64,000 nt of DNA from Apium graveolens (taxonomy: Eukaryota; Streptophyta; Magnoliopsida; Apiales; Apiaceae), in NCBI RefSeq assembly GCF_009905375.1, contig NC_133649.1, positions 239,986,198-240,050,197 of the forward strand, written 5' to 3'. Each line of letters begins with the position of its first letter. Position 1 is the stretch's first letter. Shown in pieces: positions 1 to 10,521 of this stretch. The position numbers and the translations under genes were made by a program. The notes under the pieces are model-generated. The model searched no databases, was not told the DNA's origin, and was given only the letters and a program-made list of their open reading frames with translations.

Positions 1-2
1 AT

Positions 3-3000
3 ATCAATCTTGGGAATTTCATCATTAAAGAAGTAGCTCTGGTCTCAGGACTTAAACACAATCTGCTGAGTATAAGTCAAATCTGTGACAGAGGTTATCA
101 TGTTGATTTCTTTGAAGAACACTGTGAAGTTGTGAGTAAATCTAAAGGCAAAGTTGTTCTGAAAGGATACAGGCGTGGTAACATTTATGAAGCCAAGCTT
201 TCAACAAGAACTGATGGTTCTGCAATCTGTCTGATGAGTAGAGCATCAATTGAAGAAAGATGGAATTGGCACAAGAAACTCTCTCATTTAAATTTCAACA
301 ATATAAATGAGCTGGTCAAGAAAGATCTTGTGAGAGGACTGCCAAAGTCAGTATTTGCTCCTGATGGCCTTTGTGATTCTTGTCAGAAGGCCAAACAAAG
401 AAAATCTTCATTCAAGAGCAAGACTGAATCATCAATTCTTGAGCCTTATCATCTACTACATGTTGATCTATTTGGTCCAGTGAATGTCATGTCTATTGCA
501 AAAAAGAAATATGCGTTGGTCATAGTGGATGAGTTCACCAGATACACATGGGTGTATTTCTTGCACACAAAAAGTGAAACTGCATCTATCTTGATTGATC
601 ATGTCAAACATCTGGATAAATTGGTCAAAAATTCTGTGAAAATCATAAGGAGTGATAATGGCACTTAGTTCAAGAATTTAATAATGGAAGAGTTCTGCAA
701 AAACCATGGAATTAAGCAGGAATTTTCTGCTCCTGGAACTCCACAGCAAAATGGAGTTGTTGAAAGGAAGAATAGAACTCTCATTGAAGTTGCACGTACA
801 ATGCTTGAAGAAGCAAAGCTTCCAACCTATTTTTGGGCTGAAGCTGTGCAGACTGCTTGTTTTACTCAAAATGCAACACTCATTAACAAGCAAGGAAAAA
901 CACCATATGAGATGGTGAAGAAAAAGAAGCCAAATCTGAAATACTTTCATGTATTTGGATGCAAGTGTTTTGTTCTTAAGACTCATCCTGAACAGCTATC
1001 AAAATTTGATCTAAAAGCTGATGAAGGAATCTTTATTGGATATCCACTTTCCACAAAAGCCTTCAGAGTCTATAATTTGAGAACAAAAGTGGTCATGGAA
1101 TCTATCAATGTCTCTTTTGATGACAAGAAGATTACTGGTCTTGAAGATTTTATTGACCATGATCAGCTGAGATTTGAAAATGAAGACTCAAATTCTGATA
1201 CTGGAAATCCTGAAAGTCTAAGTCCTGATACTGTAAACTCTGATGTTATTGAAACTGTGGTGACTACGTCAAAGGAAGATGCACCATTGCAGGGGGTGCA
1301 TACTCAAGATCTTACCACATCTCAAGAAACATCAAGACATACATCTGGCTCTTCAAGTTCTGATTCGTCAAGTTCTGATAAGCCAAGTTCTGACAGTGCT
1401 GAAAATCTAAATTCTGAAGAATCCAACTCAGAGAGCATAGTTTCCGGGGGAGCATCAGAAAATGAAAATGAAGACAGTATGGATCATGGGGGAGCATCCA
1501 GTTCTAGAGAAAACCTTCCATCTGCAAGGAAGTGGACAAAATCACATACACCTGATTTGATAATTGGAAATCCTGATGCAGGTGTAAGAACTAGAACAGG
1601 TACTTCAAACGAATGTCTTTACAATTCTTTTCTCTCTCAGACTGAGCCAAAGAAAGTGGAAGAAGCTCTTCAAGATGCTGATTGGGTGCAAGCAATGCAG
1701 GAAGAGTTAAATGAATTTGAAAGAAACAAAGTCTGGACCCTAGTGCCAAGACCAAAGAATAGATCTGTTGTTGGTACAAAGTGGGTATTCAGAAACAAAA
1801 CTGACAGTGATGGCATAATTATAAGGAATAAGGCAAGGCTGGTTGCAAAAGGATATTCTCAATAGGAGGGAATTGATTATGATGAAACATTTGCACCAGT
1901 TACTAGATTAGAAGTCATAAGGATATTTTTGGTTTATGCTGCTCACAAAAAGTTTACTGTCTTTCAAATGGATGTGAAAAGTGCTTTTCTCAATGGAGAA
2001 TTGGAGGAGGAAGTATATGTTGAACAACCTCCAGGCTTTGTAGATTCCAAACATCCAGATTATGTCTACAGGCTTGATAAAGCACTTTATGGACTTAAGC
2101 AAGCTCCTAGAGCATGGTATGAGACTTTAGCTCAGTTTCTTTTGGAAAGTGGATTCAACAGAGGAACAATAGACAAAACACTGTTCTACCTCAACCATGG
2201 AAAGGACTTACTTCTGGTCCAGATTTATGTTGATGATATCATTTTTGGGTCTACAAATGACAGACTTTGTAAGAAGTTTACCAAACTGATGCAGTCAAGG
2301 TATCAGATGAGTATGATGGGGGAACTTAGCTATTTTCTGGGCCTTCAAGTCAAGCAGAATGAAGAAGGCACTTTCATTTGTCAGACCAAGTACACCAGAA
2401 ACTTGCTGAAGAAATTTGGAATGCAAGATTGTTCAAGTGCATCCACTCCCATGGCCACTGCAACAAAACTGGATAAGGATACTGGTAAATCAGTAGATGT
2501 TACTGATTACAGAGGTATGATTGGCTCTCTACTCTATCTAACTGCTAGTAGACCTGATATCATGTATGCTACCTGTCTTTGTGCAAGATTTCAAGCAGAT
2601 CCAAGAGAACCTCACTTAACAGCTGTGAAAAGAATTTTCAAGTATCTTAAAGGAACAGCTGATCTGGGATTGTGGTATCCTAGAGAATCAGATTTTAAAC
2701 TAATAGGTTACTCAGATGCAGATTTTGCAGGTTGTAAAATTGACAGGGAAAGCACAAGTGGAAGCTGCCAATTTCTTGGAGGCAGATTGGTTTCTTGGTT
2801 CAGCAAGAAACAAAAGTCAATTTCCACATCAATTGCAGAAGCAGAGTATATTGCTGCAGGAAGCTGTTGTGCACAGATTCTTTGGATGAAGAATCAGTTA
2901 CTGGATTATGGGTTAACATATTTCAAAATCCCTATTTACTGTGATAATCAAAGTGCTATTGCTATGACAGGCAATCCAGTTCAACACTCTATAACAAAGC

Positions 3001-3182
3001 ACATCAGCATCAGGTACCACTTCATAAGGGAACATGTGGATGAAGGTACTGTGGAATTGCACTTTGTTCCAACAGATCAATAACTGGCAGATATCTTCAC
3101 AAAACCATTGTGTGAAGCCACTTTTACAAGATTGGTAAATGAACTTGGAATGGTTTCAGGTTCTTTCTCTAAATCTGCTTAG
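3..3182 (+). pseudogene. Copia-1 gag-pol: integrase, reverse transcriptase, RNase H (three nonsense codons)
   Basis: One reading frame runs from the window edge to a TAG at 3180-3182. It is interrupted only by in-frame stops at 666-668 (TAG), 1863-1865 (TAG) and 3081-3083 (TAA); there is no frameshift. Domains in order: a GAG-pre-integrase segment (WNWHKKLSHLNF, about 264-300, and a CDSC zinc motif near 370-385); the integrase core (HVDLFGP at about 460, RSDNGT before the first stop, ERKNRTL near 763); and a Ser/Asp-rich linker (about 1340-1440). The reverse transcriptase follows, starting with KVWTLVPRP, with [11 protein letters not shown] near 1968 and the catalytic YVDD near 2227. RNase H has YSDADFAG near 2708 and AEAEYIAAG near 2836. 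The polyprotein would copy the element's RNA and integrate the DNA. Copia-2 has GAG at the position matching 666, which shows the first stop is a point mutation. This copy cannot make a full polyprotein. Confidence 0.93.
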
Positions 3183-4454
3183 TTTTGTTCTGTTATATCA
3201 GACTTTTTGATCAGTATTTACAGAATTTAATCTCTTTGTGTATTCTGTGTTTAATTGACAAATGTGTTTGAGTACTGACTGTTGTCTGATATATGTTTCT
3301 AAACTCTGATAAGTGATATGTCTGTTTAAGTAACTATTTAATCCTATGAGGATCACTGTGCTAGATGATGACCTAGTAGTCTTCAATAAACAAGGGATCC
3401 CATGTAAGAAGTAATTATTTCTGTGGAAATCTAATGACACAAGCAAATTCTGATAATTGAGCTTAGTTGAGTTTACTTTGTCTATCTTATTACTAAGACA
3501 CAAACTAGAATAATGCTACTCATCTGTTAAGTTCTGATGCTAGTAAATCTGTTGAATGTACTAAGTGCTGATAAACCTCACTTATCAAAAGAAAAAGCAA
3601 AAGAATCAAGGATTAAAAATCAGGTACTCCTTTGAGATCTAGAGTAAAAATGTGGAAGGGAAGACCCAAGTGCATTGCTGGCATTAAGTAATATGCATCA
3701 GAAAAGCAACTAAAATATTTTCGTGGTGACTTTTCACACTCAATGATTACTGGAGAAATACTCTAATAATAGCATAAATTCTGATAAGCAGTCATGACTC
3801 ACTTACACTGAGAAGCCACTGTAAAATGGAATTCAAAAAGATGCATAAAATTAGCACACAATAGTTGAGGTGGACTCATGCATGAACTCATTCAACAGTA
3901 GGTTTCAGAATAATGACAGCTCTTTAGCAAAGTTTTAGTTATGTTTTATTTCTAAGATGTACTGAAGTGAATCAGACTTTACTCTTTGTCTGACATTTAG
4001 CTTAATGCACACACTAATCACTCCATATGAATGAAGAAAATTACTATGGTGATCTATGTTGTTTTAGAGGAACAGTCATTGTGTCACATTGCACAAATTC
4101 TGAGGACAAGTTCTGGGTGCATGTTCTGATGATTAAGTTCTGAAGAATATAAATCAGAACTTGTATGAGGACTTACTAAGATAGGCATTCCTTTTTGGAG
4201 TTAAGAAGTTATATTCTGATGACTGTTAAGTTCTGATATAAGTCTAAGTTCTGATATTAATGTCTGATTCCTTACTTGACTTATTTGTGGATAAAATGTA
4301 ACAATAGTCTCAGTTCAAACTAGAATATGTTGAAGTGGAAGATTAATAGTCACTATGGTTAGGGTTAGTGGTACTCGTACTTGAATAGTCAACATTTACT
4401 TGCTTCTTGTGTGCATTAAATCATGTCTTCTCTTTCCAATGACTGTTTTTTTAG
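3183..4454 (+). other. Copia-1 noncoding spacer between pol and post-pol ORF
   Basis: This is about 1.27 kb of AT-rich sequence with no convincing ORF. It contains repeated copies of a short word, AAGTTCTGAT and close variants (near 3528, 3776, 4137, 4198, 4226 and 4247). The same word also recurs in the coding regions on either side. The spacer ends in a pyrimidine-rich 3' splice site (4445-4454). Confidence 0.7.
4441..4454 (+). promoter_or_regulatory. Predicted 3' splice site before the post-pol ORF
   Basis: The stretch GACTGTTTTTTTAG ends at 4454. The AG is also part of an in-frame TAG (4452-4454), so the frame of the downstream ORF is open from exactly the first base after the acceptor. 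This is what a spliced subgenomic mRNA for the post-pol protein would need. The donor would lie upstream, possibly outside the window. Confidence 0.5.
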
Positions 4455-7034
4455 AAAGAGACTTCTCAGAAGGATTCTGAAATTGGGGGATCTAGGCTTC
4501 TCAAGAGGCTTAGAAGAATGACAGTTCCTGAAACTGCCAAGGAATCTAAATCTACAAAGAGATACAAGAAACAGAGGGCAAATAGGCCAGTTTCAGATGA
4601 TGAAGAGGAAGCAGCTAAAGAAGGGGATCAGGAATCTTTGATCTCACAAGAAAAGGAATTTGCTAAAGTCACTTCTTCTCCATCAACTCCATCTCAGGAA
4701 GCTGTCTCTGAAAAGGTCAACACACCATCTGTATCTCCTGTTGATCCAGGCACAAGTGCTGCTATTGATGTTCAGAACTTGGTTGTGCCTGAAGTAAGTC
4801 TGTTAGAAGCTCCAACAGCACCAACACCTGTTACTGATGTTGTTCAAACTCCAGAGTTATCTACTACACTGTCTCTGCATATAAATGCTGATGATCAGAA
4901 TATAGGTGAGCATCAGGATATGGCTGTTGATCAGAACTTTGAACCAGATCAGCAATTAGAGGATGCTGAAGCCTCCATTGCTACTAACACTGTTGTTTTA
5001 TCAGAAGATACTGATTCTGTAAGTTCTGATGCTGCAAATGCTGGAGATACTGGTGATGCTGCTCTAAATGCAGATGCTGATGCAGCAGGTCCTTCAGGAC
5101 ATACTCCTCAACAAACTACTCTTAAGTCTGAACTTGTTAAGAAGTTTATTACCAGAGAAGCACCAGTGCCTTGGAGTGAAACTCCTGCAGGACAGGAGTG
5201 GACTAGGGAATGGAACTCAGTTTCCTGTGTTCCAACTGCAAAGCATCTTGCTGAGCATTTGACTAAAGCTAATGAAATGTTAAATTCTGATGATTTCAAA
5301 ACCCAGCTTAGAGTCACTGCATTGAGTACTAAACATCTACAAGGTCTTCATTCAACTACTCATGCAGAGCTACACAAGATTCAGGAAGAATTTATCAAAC
5401 AGGAACAAGTTCAAAAGATTGATAAGAAAAAGTTCTTCCAACCTACCTTTGACAGGATTGTTTATATTGAGAAGACTCAAGATACTCAACAAGCTCAGAT
5501 TGATGATATTCTGAAAAATCAAGCTTCTCAGCAATCACAACTTAATGAAATCCAAGCCTCAGTGGAATTGCTTGTCTCTCTTCTACTACCTGCTGATGCC
5601 AAAAAGGGAGAGAAAGTAATTAAGTCCAAATGCAAGACTGACAAGACACTGAAAGAAAAGGATGATGAAAAGGATGATCAAGGAAACCCTGGAATGGGTA
5701 GAGGTCATAGTCAAGGTAGAGGTTTCTCATCAAGAAAACCTGAAATCACAAGTCACAGGACAAGTTCTGATACTGGGAAAAGAATTAGTTCTGCTACTGG
5801 TAAAAGGATAAGTTCTGATGAACTTTTAGATCTTGATGAAGAAATGTCAAGACAGTTATTTCTTCAGGAAAATCCAGGAATGGACTTGGAGAGTTTAATG
5901 GAAGAAGAAGCCAGACTTAAATCAGAAAAAGCCATATCTAAATCTGAAGCTTCTGGTAAAAAGACACTTCCAAAACTAAAAGGCATTATGATAAAAGAAA
6001 GGACAAATGCTGAAGAAACATTGGTTAAATCACAATTGCAAATAGATCCAAGATCCAAGGGTAAAGAAAAAGTTGGTGAACCTATCAAGGTTTATGTGAC
6101 TCCTGAAAATGAAGAAATCACTGATGAAAAGGATGATCTTGCTCTGACATCAAGAAAAGTTCTTAAAACAACCTCTGACATGGGTCAAGTTGTTCAGAGT
6201 CAAGAAACAATAAGTTCTGATATTTCAAAGAAGCAAGTAACCTCTGACACAGCTCAAGTTAACTTGATATCAGAAGACAGACCAAAGACACTCCAACCAG
6301 GATTCACTAAAGCAAAACTGACTCAACCTTTGAAGACTGCTGCAAGTGGTTTTGAAGCAAGAGTAGTTATTGGAAAGGAAGCAAGAGATAAAACTAGATT
6401 GGGAAGTGCTGATGAAAGAAGAATACAGAACACTACCAATGATCCAAATTCCTTGAGTGAACCAGGTATTGGAGCAACTCCTGAGAGATTGAATCAACTA
6501 GAGTCTGTACAAATAGTTTACCATACCTACTTGAAAGAACACATCTTGTTGTACTTCATGACAGATGGTAGGGTTTATCATATAAGGCAAAATGCCATTC
6601 CATTGAAGTATTTTGAAGAATTGGAGCATGTACTATTCTTACTTCAGGTGGATGACATATTGACAGGAAGTGCTGCAAATTATTTGAAGGATCAGATTCT
6701 GAGACAGAAAAGGCTTTATTCTGTTAAATCTGACAGCACATATGTTCCAAAGTACAGAGATCACAAGGGTGATATAATTGAAATGAAGCCCAAGGGTTAC
6801 AGGGCTGTGGAATTCAATCTTGAGTCTGATAAAGCTTATTTGATCAGACTGGATCAGGATATAAGAAAAGCAAAGATTAATGATCTCAGGGCTGCGATCT
6901 TTTAAATTGGTGAAGATACTGCAGAGCTTAAAGATGCTAAAAGGAGGATGATTGATGAACTTAGATATGCTGAGAGATGTTTGTTGAAGAACTATCTCAG
7001 AACAACTCCTGACATCAGAGAGATCAGAAGATGA
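4455..7034 (+). pseudogene. Copia-1 post-pol ORF (env-position protein of SIRE-type elements)
   Basis: The ORF is open from the acceptor at 4455; its first ATG is at 4518. It runs to TAA at 6903-6905, then continues in the same frame to TGA at 7032-7034. Copia-2 has CAA at the place of the internal TAA, so that stop is a point mutation. The product would be about 840-860 residues. Visible parts are: a basic N-terminus with two Arg/Lys clusters (RLLKRLRR, KRYKKQR) that look like nuclear localisation signals; a long acidic Ser/Thr/Pro-rich region; a Gln-rich coiled coil (about 5340-5570); a charged low-complexity centre with SSD repeats; and a compact C-terminal region (about 6490-6900) ending in a second coiled coil. 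I see no signal peptide or membrane segment, so the name 'envelope-like' rests on position only. Its function is unknown. Confidence 0.8.
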
Positions 7035-7238
7035 AGCCAAGTCAAGATCTACAACTACTTAAATTCTGATATTTGTACAGACTGAAGCTGTTATCAGTAG
7101 TTAAAGATTGGTAAAGCTTTAAGGACTGTAAGTTGTAGTTATCTAGTCTAATTCTCATGCATTTGTACTTAATGTTTTTGACATCATCAAATATATGTTA
7201 AACTTGTATATTTTGCTAATTTACAAGTTGGGGGAGAT
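7035..7238 (+). other. Copia-1 3' untranslated region and polypurine tract
   Basis: This short AT-rich 3' region ends in TTGGGGGAGAT (about 7228-7238), the polypurine tract that primes plus-strand DNA synthesis. It lies directly before the TG that opens the LTR. Confidence 0.85.
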
Positions 7239-7831
7239 TGTTAGATATATTTGATAATGTCATGGCTAATATGATTTATGTTTAGTTTTCAGATCTTACT
7301 TAAACAGGATAAATCAGTACTTACTGGAAGTCAGGACTTAAGGATATCGGTACTTATATTATCAGGAGTTAATCATCAGAAGATGGATATCAGAACTTAA
7401 GTGCTGAAGGATGTTCAAATAAGGACAGTAGATGATTAAAGGAAAGAAGATCGAGATAAACATAAGAAGAGATATGCATGAAGAAGGAAATCTATGAAGA
7501 ATAGAATACTTGGAAAAAAAGATATCTGATTGATATATTTTAGGAAGCATAATTATATTCCATATCAATTAGCGATTATCTTGTAACTGTGTAGTATATA
7601 AACACAGACATAGGGTTTACATTATAAGTGCTATCATATTCGAGAAGATTATTCATTGTAACCCTAGCAGCTCTCGTGATAATTATTCATCACTGAGAGG
7701 TAACAGTTCCATATTGTAACAGAGTTTATTGTTTCAATAAAGCTTATTTTCTGTTACTTGAAATATTAAAGGTTCGATTTGATTATATTTATACACTGTA
7801 TTCATCCCTCTACAGTGTGTGTGACCTAACA
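7239..7831 (+). repeat. Copia-1 3' LTR (593 bp)
   Basis: The LTR starts TGTTAG and ends CTAACA, perfect 6-bp terminal inverted repeats. It matches the LTR at 12739-13332 along its whole length. A TATA box (TATATAAA, about 7595-7602) marks the promoter, and AATAAA (7736-7741) is a candidate polyadenylation signal. Confidence 0.95.
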
Positions 7832-9228
7832 TCTTGAATGATTTGTCACTGGTTGATAAGGAGTATGATCTTGAAGATTCAAACCTTAAATTCCTGTTAG
7901 CTCTTCCTGAATGCTGGGATTTGAAGGCAACAACAATAAGAGACAACTACAATCTTGATGAAACAACTCTTTATGAAATTTATGGAATGCTCAAGACTCA
8001 TGAACTTGAGATGGAACAAAGAAGCAAGAGGAAAGGAGGAAAGTCAAGGACAGTTGCTCTTAAGGCTGAAGAAGAATTCCCCAAAGCAGCTACCTCAAGG
8101 AAAGACAAGGGTAAAGCTCTCTTCACAAAGTCTGATACTGAGTCATCAAGTTCTGAAAGTGATGATGACTCAGAATCTGAAAGCTTGCCTGAAACGGATG
8201 CTGATGAAGAAATGATGAAGCTGTGTGCTCTTATGGTGAAAGGGATCACAAAGATTGCATACATGAAGTTCAGGAAGGGAAAGAAGTTTTCCAGGAAAGA
8301 AACAAGTTCTGATAAGAAGAATTTCAGAAAATCTGAGGGCAGAGGAGGAAAGTCTGACAGAGGAGATTATACAAATGTCAAATGCTACAACTGTGGTGAG
8401 AAAGGCCACATATCTCCTGATTGCAAGAAAGTGAAGAGTGACAAAGGCAAGGCTCTTGTCACAAAGAAGAAAAGTTGGACAGACACCTCAGATTCTGAAA
8501 GTGAGGAGAATTATGCCTTGATGGCAAATGCTGATAAAGCAAATGCTGAAAGCAGTTCTGAAGCTGCTGAATCAAAGGTACCTCAAACTACTTATGCTTT
8601 TCATACTGATGATATTAATGAGTTGAGAAAATATCTTAAAACCATGTTTATTAGTTATAGAGATCAAACTTTAACATGTGAAAGATTAACTTCTGAAAAT
8701 CTTGCTTGTAAAAAGAGGAATGATTATTTAGAAAAGGAGTTAGTCATGTTCCATCAAACTCAGAAAGATAGAGATGATGCCTTCTATGTTAGAGATGAAG
8801 TACTTAAAATGAATGAATCTCTAAAAGATGAGTTAGAAAAGGAAAGAAAGATTATCAGGACTTGGACTAACTCTGGCAGAACAACTCAGAATCTGTTAAG
8901 TAGTGAAAATTGGAAAGAGGGCTTAGGTTATGGAGAGGATAAGAATGATAAAGGAACTGTAGATATTAAGCCTGTAGTTGTTAAATAAAAGCCAAAGATA
9001 AAACCTGTTAAGTTTGTAGCTGTAAAGTCTGATAATGAGAAATCAGAAGTTAAAAAGGAATTAACTTCTGACAAACTAAAACAGGAAAAGACAACTGAAG
9101 TAAATATAGGCTTAATGACTAAAAAGCAGCTTAAGCATAAGCTGAAAGATGTTAAGAATGCAAACAAGGTAAAATCACTTAGGAAAAATAGGAATAGAAA
9201 GGAAGGTGTGAATAAAAAGCAATAATTT
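7832..9228 (+). pseudogene. Copia-2 gag, 5'-truncated by the copia-1 insertion
   Basis: The frame enters from the insertion point without a start codon (first codon TTG at 7834) and runs to TAA at 8986-8988. It then stays open in the same frame to about 9228. It encodes the C-terminal half of a UBN2-type copia Gag (LNDLSLVDKEYDLED onward), an acidic Ser/Asp/Glu tract (about 8140-8215) and a CCHC zinc knuckle, CYNCGEKGHISPDC (about 8383-8424). A coiled-coil, Lys-rich tail follows (about 8610-8860). Gag would form the virus-like particle and bind the element RNA. The 5' end is missing because copia-1 sits in it. Confidence 0.85.
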
Positions 9229-10521
9229 TAAGCCTGTTTCTCTTGCTCCTAGGAAAACGTGTCATAACTGTGGAAGTTCTAACCATCTGGCTTCTTTTTG
9301 CAGGAAGAATAAGAACATAAACTCCTTACCTTCAAAGTCAGGAGTTAAGAGTCAGTTTGTTAGATATAAGCCACAAAATCCTTGTTTTCATTGTGGTAGT
9401 TTATGGCATTCCATTATACTTGTAAGGAATATCATAGTTTGTACTATGATTATTATCAAATAAAACCTTCTTTAAAGAAAGTTACGATTGTTCCTTCTAG
9501 TGTAAGTTCTGTTTCAAAGTCTGATAGTGTAAATTCTGATAAGAAAAATGTTAACATAAACTCTGATGCTAAATCCGCTGCAAATGTTAACAGACTTAAT
9601 AAGGCCAAAGGATCCAAACATGTCTGGGTCCTTAAAACTAATCATTAGTGGTCTTTGTGATTACAGGGCAACAGGAAAAACATCCTAGTTCTGGACAGTG
9701 GATGTTCAGGACATATGACTGGAAATAAAGCCCTGCTATCAGACTTTGTGGAGAAGGCTGGCCCAAGTGTTTCTAATGGAGATGGCAACATTGGAAAAAC
9801 ATTGGGATATGGCAATATCAATCTTGGGAATATCATCATTAAAAAAGTAGCTCTGGTCTCAGGACTTAAATACAATCTGCTGAGTGTTAGTCAAATCTGT
9901 GACAGAGGTTATCATGTGGATTTCCTTGAAGAACACTGTGAAGTTGTAAGTAAATCTACAGGCAAAGTTGTTCTGAAAGGATACAGGCGTGGTAACATCT
10001 ATGAAGCCAAGCTTTCAACAAATACTGATGGTTCTGCAATCTGTCTGATGAGTAGAGCATCAATTGAAGAAAGCTGGAATTGGCACAAGAAACTCTCTCA
10101 TTTAAATTTCAACAATATAAATGAGTTGGTTAAGAAAGATCTTGTGAGAGGACTACCAAAGTCAGTATTTGCTCCTGATGGCCTTTGTGATTCTTGTCAA
10201 AAGGCCAAACAAAGGAAATCTTCATTCAAGAGCAAGACTGAATCATCAATTCTTGAGCCTTATCACCTACTATATGTTGATCTATTTGGTCCATTAAATG
10301 TCATGTCCATTGCAAAGAAGAAATATGCTATGGTCATAGTGGATGAGTTCACCAGATACACATGGGTGTATTTCTTGCATACTAAAAGTGAAACTGCATC
10401 TATCTTGATTGATCATGTCAGGCAACTGGATAAATTGGTCAAAGATTTTGTGAAAATAATAAGGAGTGATAATGGTACTGAGTTCAAGAATTTGATTATG
10501 GAAGAGTTCAAGAATTTGTGA
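9229..10521 (+). pseudogene. Copia-2 zinc knuckles, protease and integrase fragment
   Basis: This continues the polyprotein after a frameshift near 9230. Two more zinc-knuckle-like motifs are visible, CHNCGSSNHLASFC (near 9260) and CFHCGS (near 9384), with a second frameshift near 9400. The protease carries the copia catalytic motif LDSGCSGHMTG (about 9689-9720), preceded by in-frame stops at 9646-9648 and 9658-9660. GAG-pre-integrase and the integrase core follow to RSDNGTEFKN. At 10519-10521 the frame hits TGA at the junction of the large deletion. Protein processing and integration would be its roles; this copy is dead. Confidence 0.88.
10480..10521 (+). other. Deletion junction with templated duplication in copia-2
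   Basis: Compared with copia-1, sequence equivalent to about 695-5050 is missing here. The word GTTCAAGAATTTG occurs at about 10480-10492 and again at about 10506-10518, directly at the break. The second copy is absent from copia-1. This looks like a short templated insertion made during error-prone end joining. Confidence 0.75.

Larger units (their letters stand above)
1..7831 (+). mobile_element. Copia-1: SIRE/Maximus-type Ty1/copia element, 3' part
   Basis: The window opens inside the polyprotein of a Ty1/copia LTR retrotransposon and follows it through integrase, reverse transcriptase, RNase H, a long post-pol ORF, a polypurine tract and the 3' LTR ending at 7831. Integrase lies before reverse transcriptase, which is the copia order. 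A large extra ORF between pol and the 3' LTR is the hallmark of the SIRE/Maximus lineage. The LTR ends exactly at CTAACA and is followed by the middle of a gag gene of the same family (7832 on). The simplest reading is insertion of this copy into copia-2, with right-hand TSD TCTTG at 7832-7836. The left end lies upstream of the window, so the TSD is unconfirmed. Confidence 0.88.

Noticed and set aside
4455..7034. True envelope glycoprotein
   Set aside because: No signal peptide, membrane span or Cys pattern is visible. Position alone does not make it an envelope.
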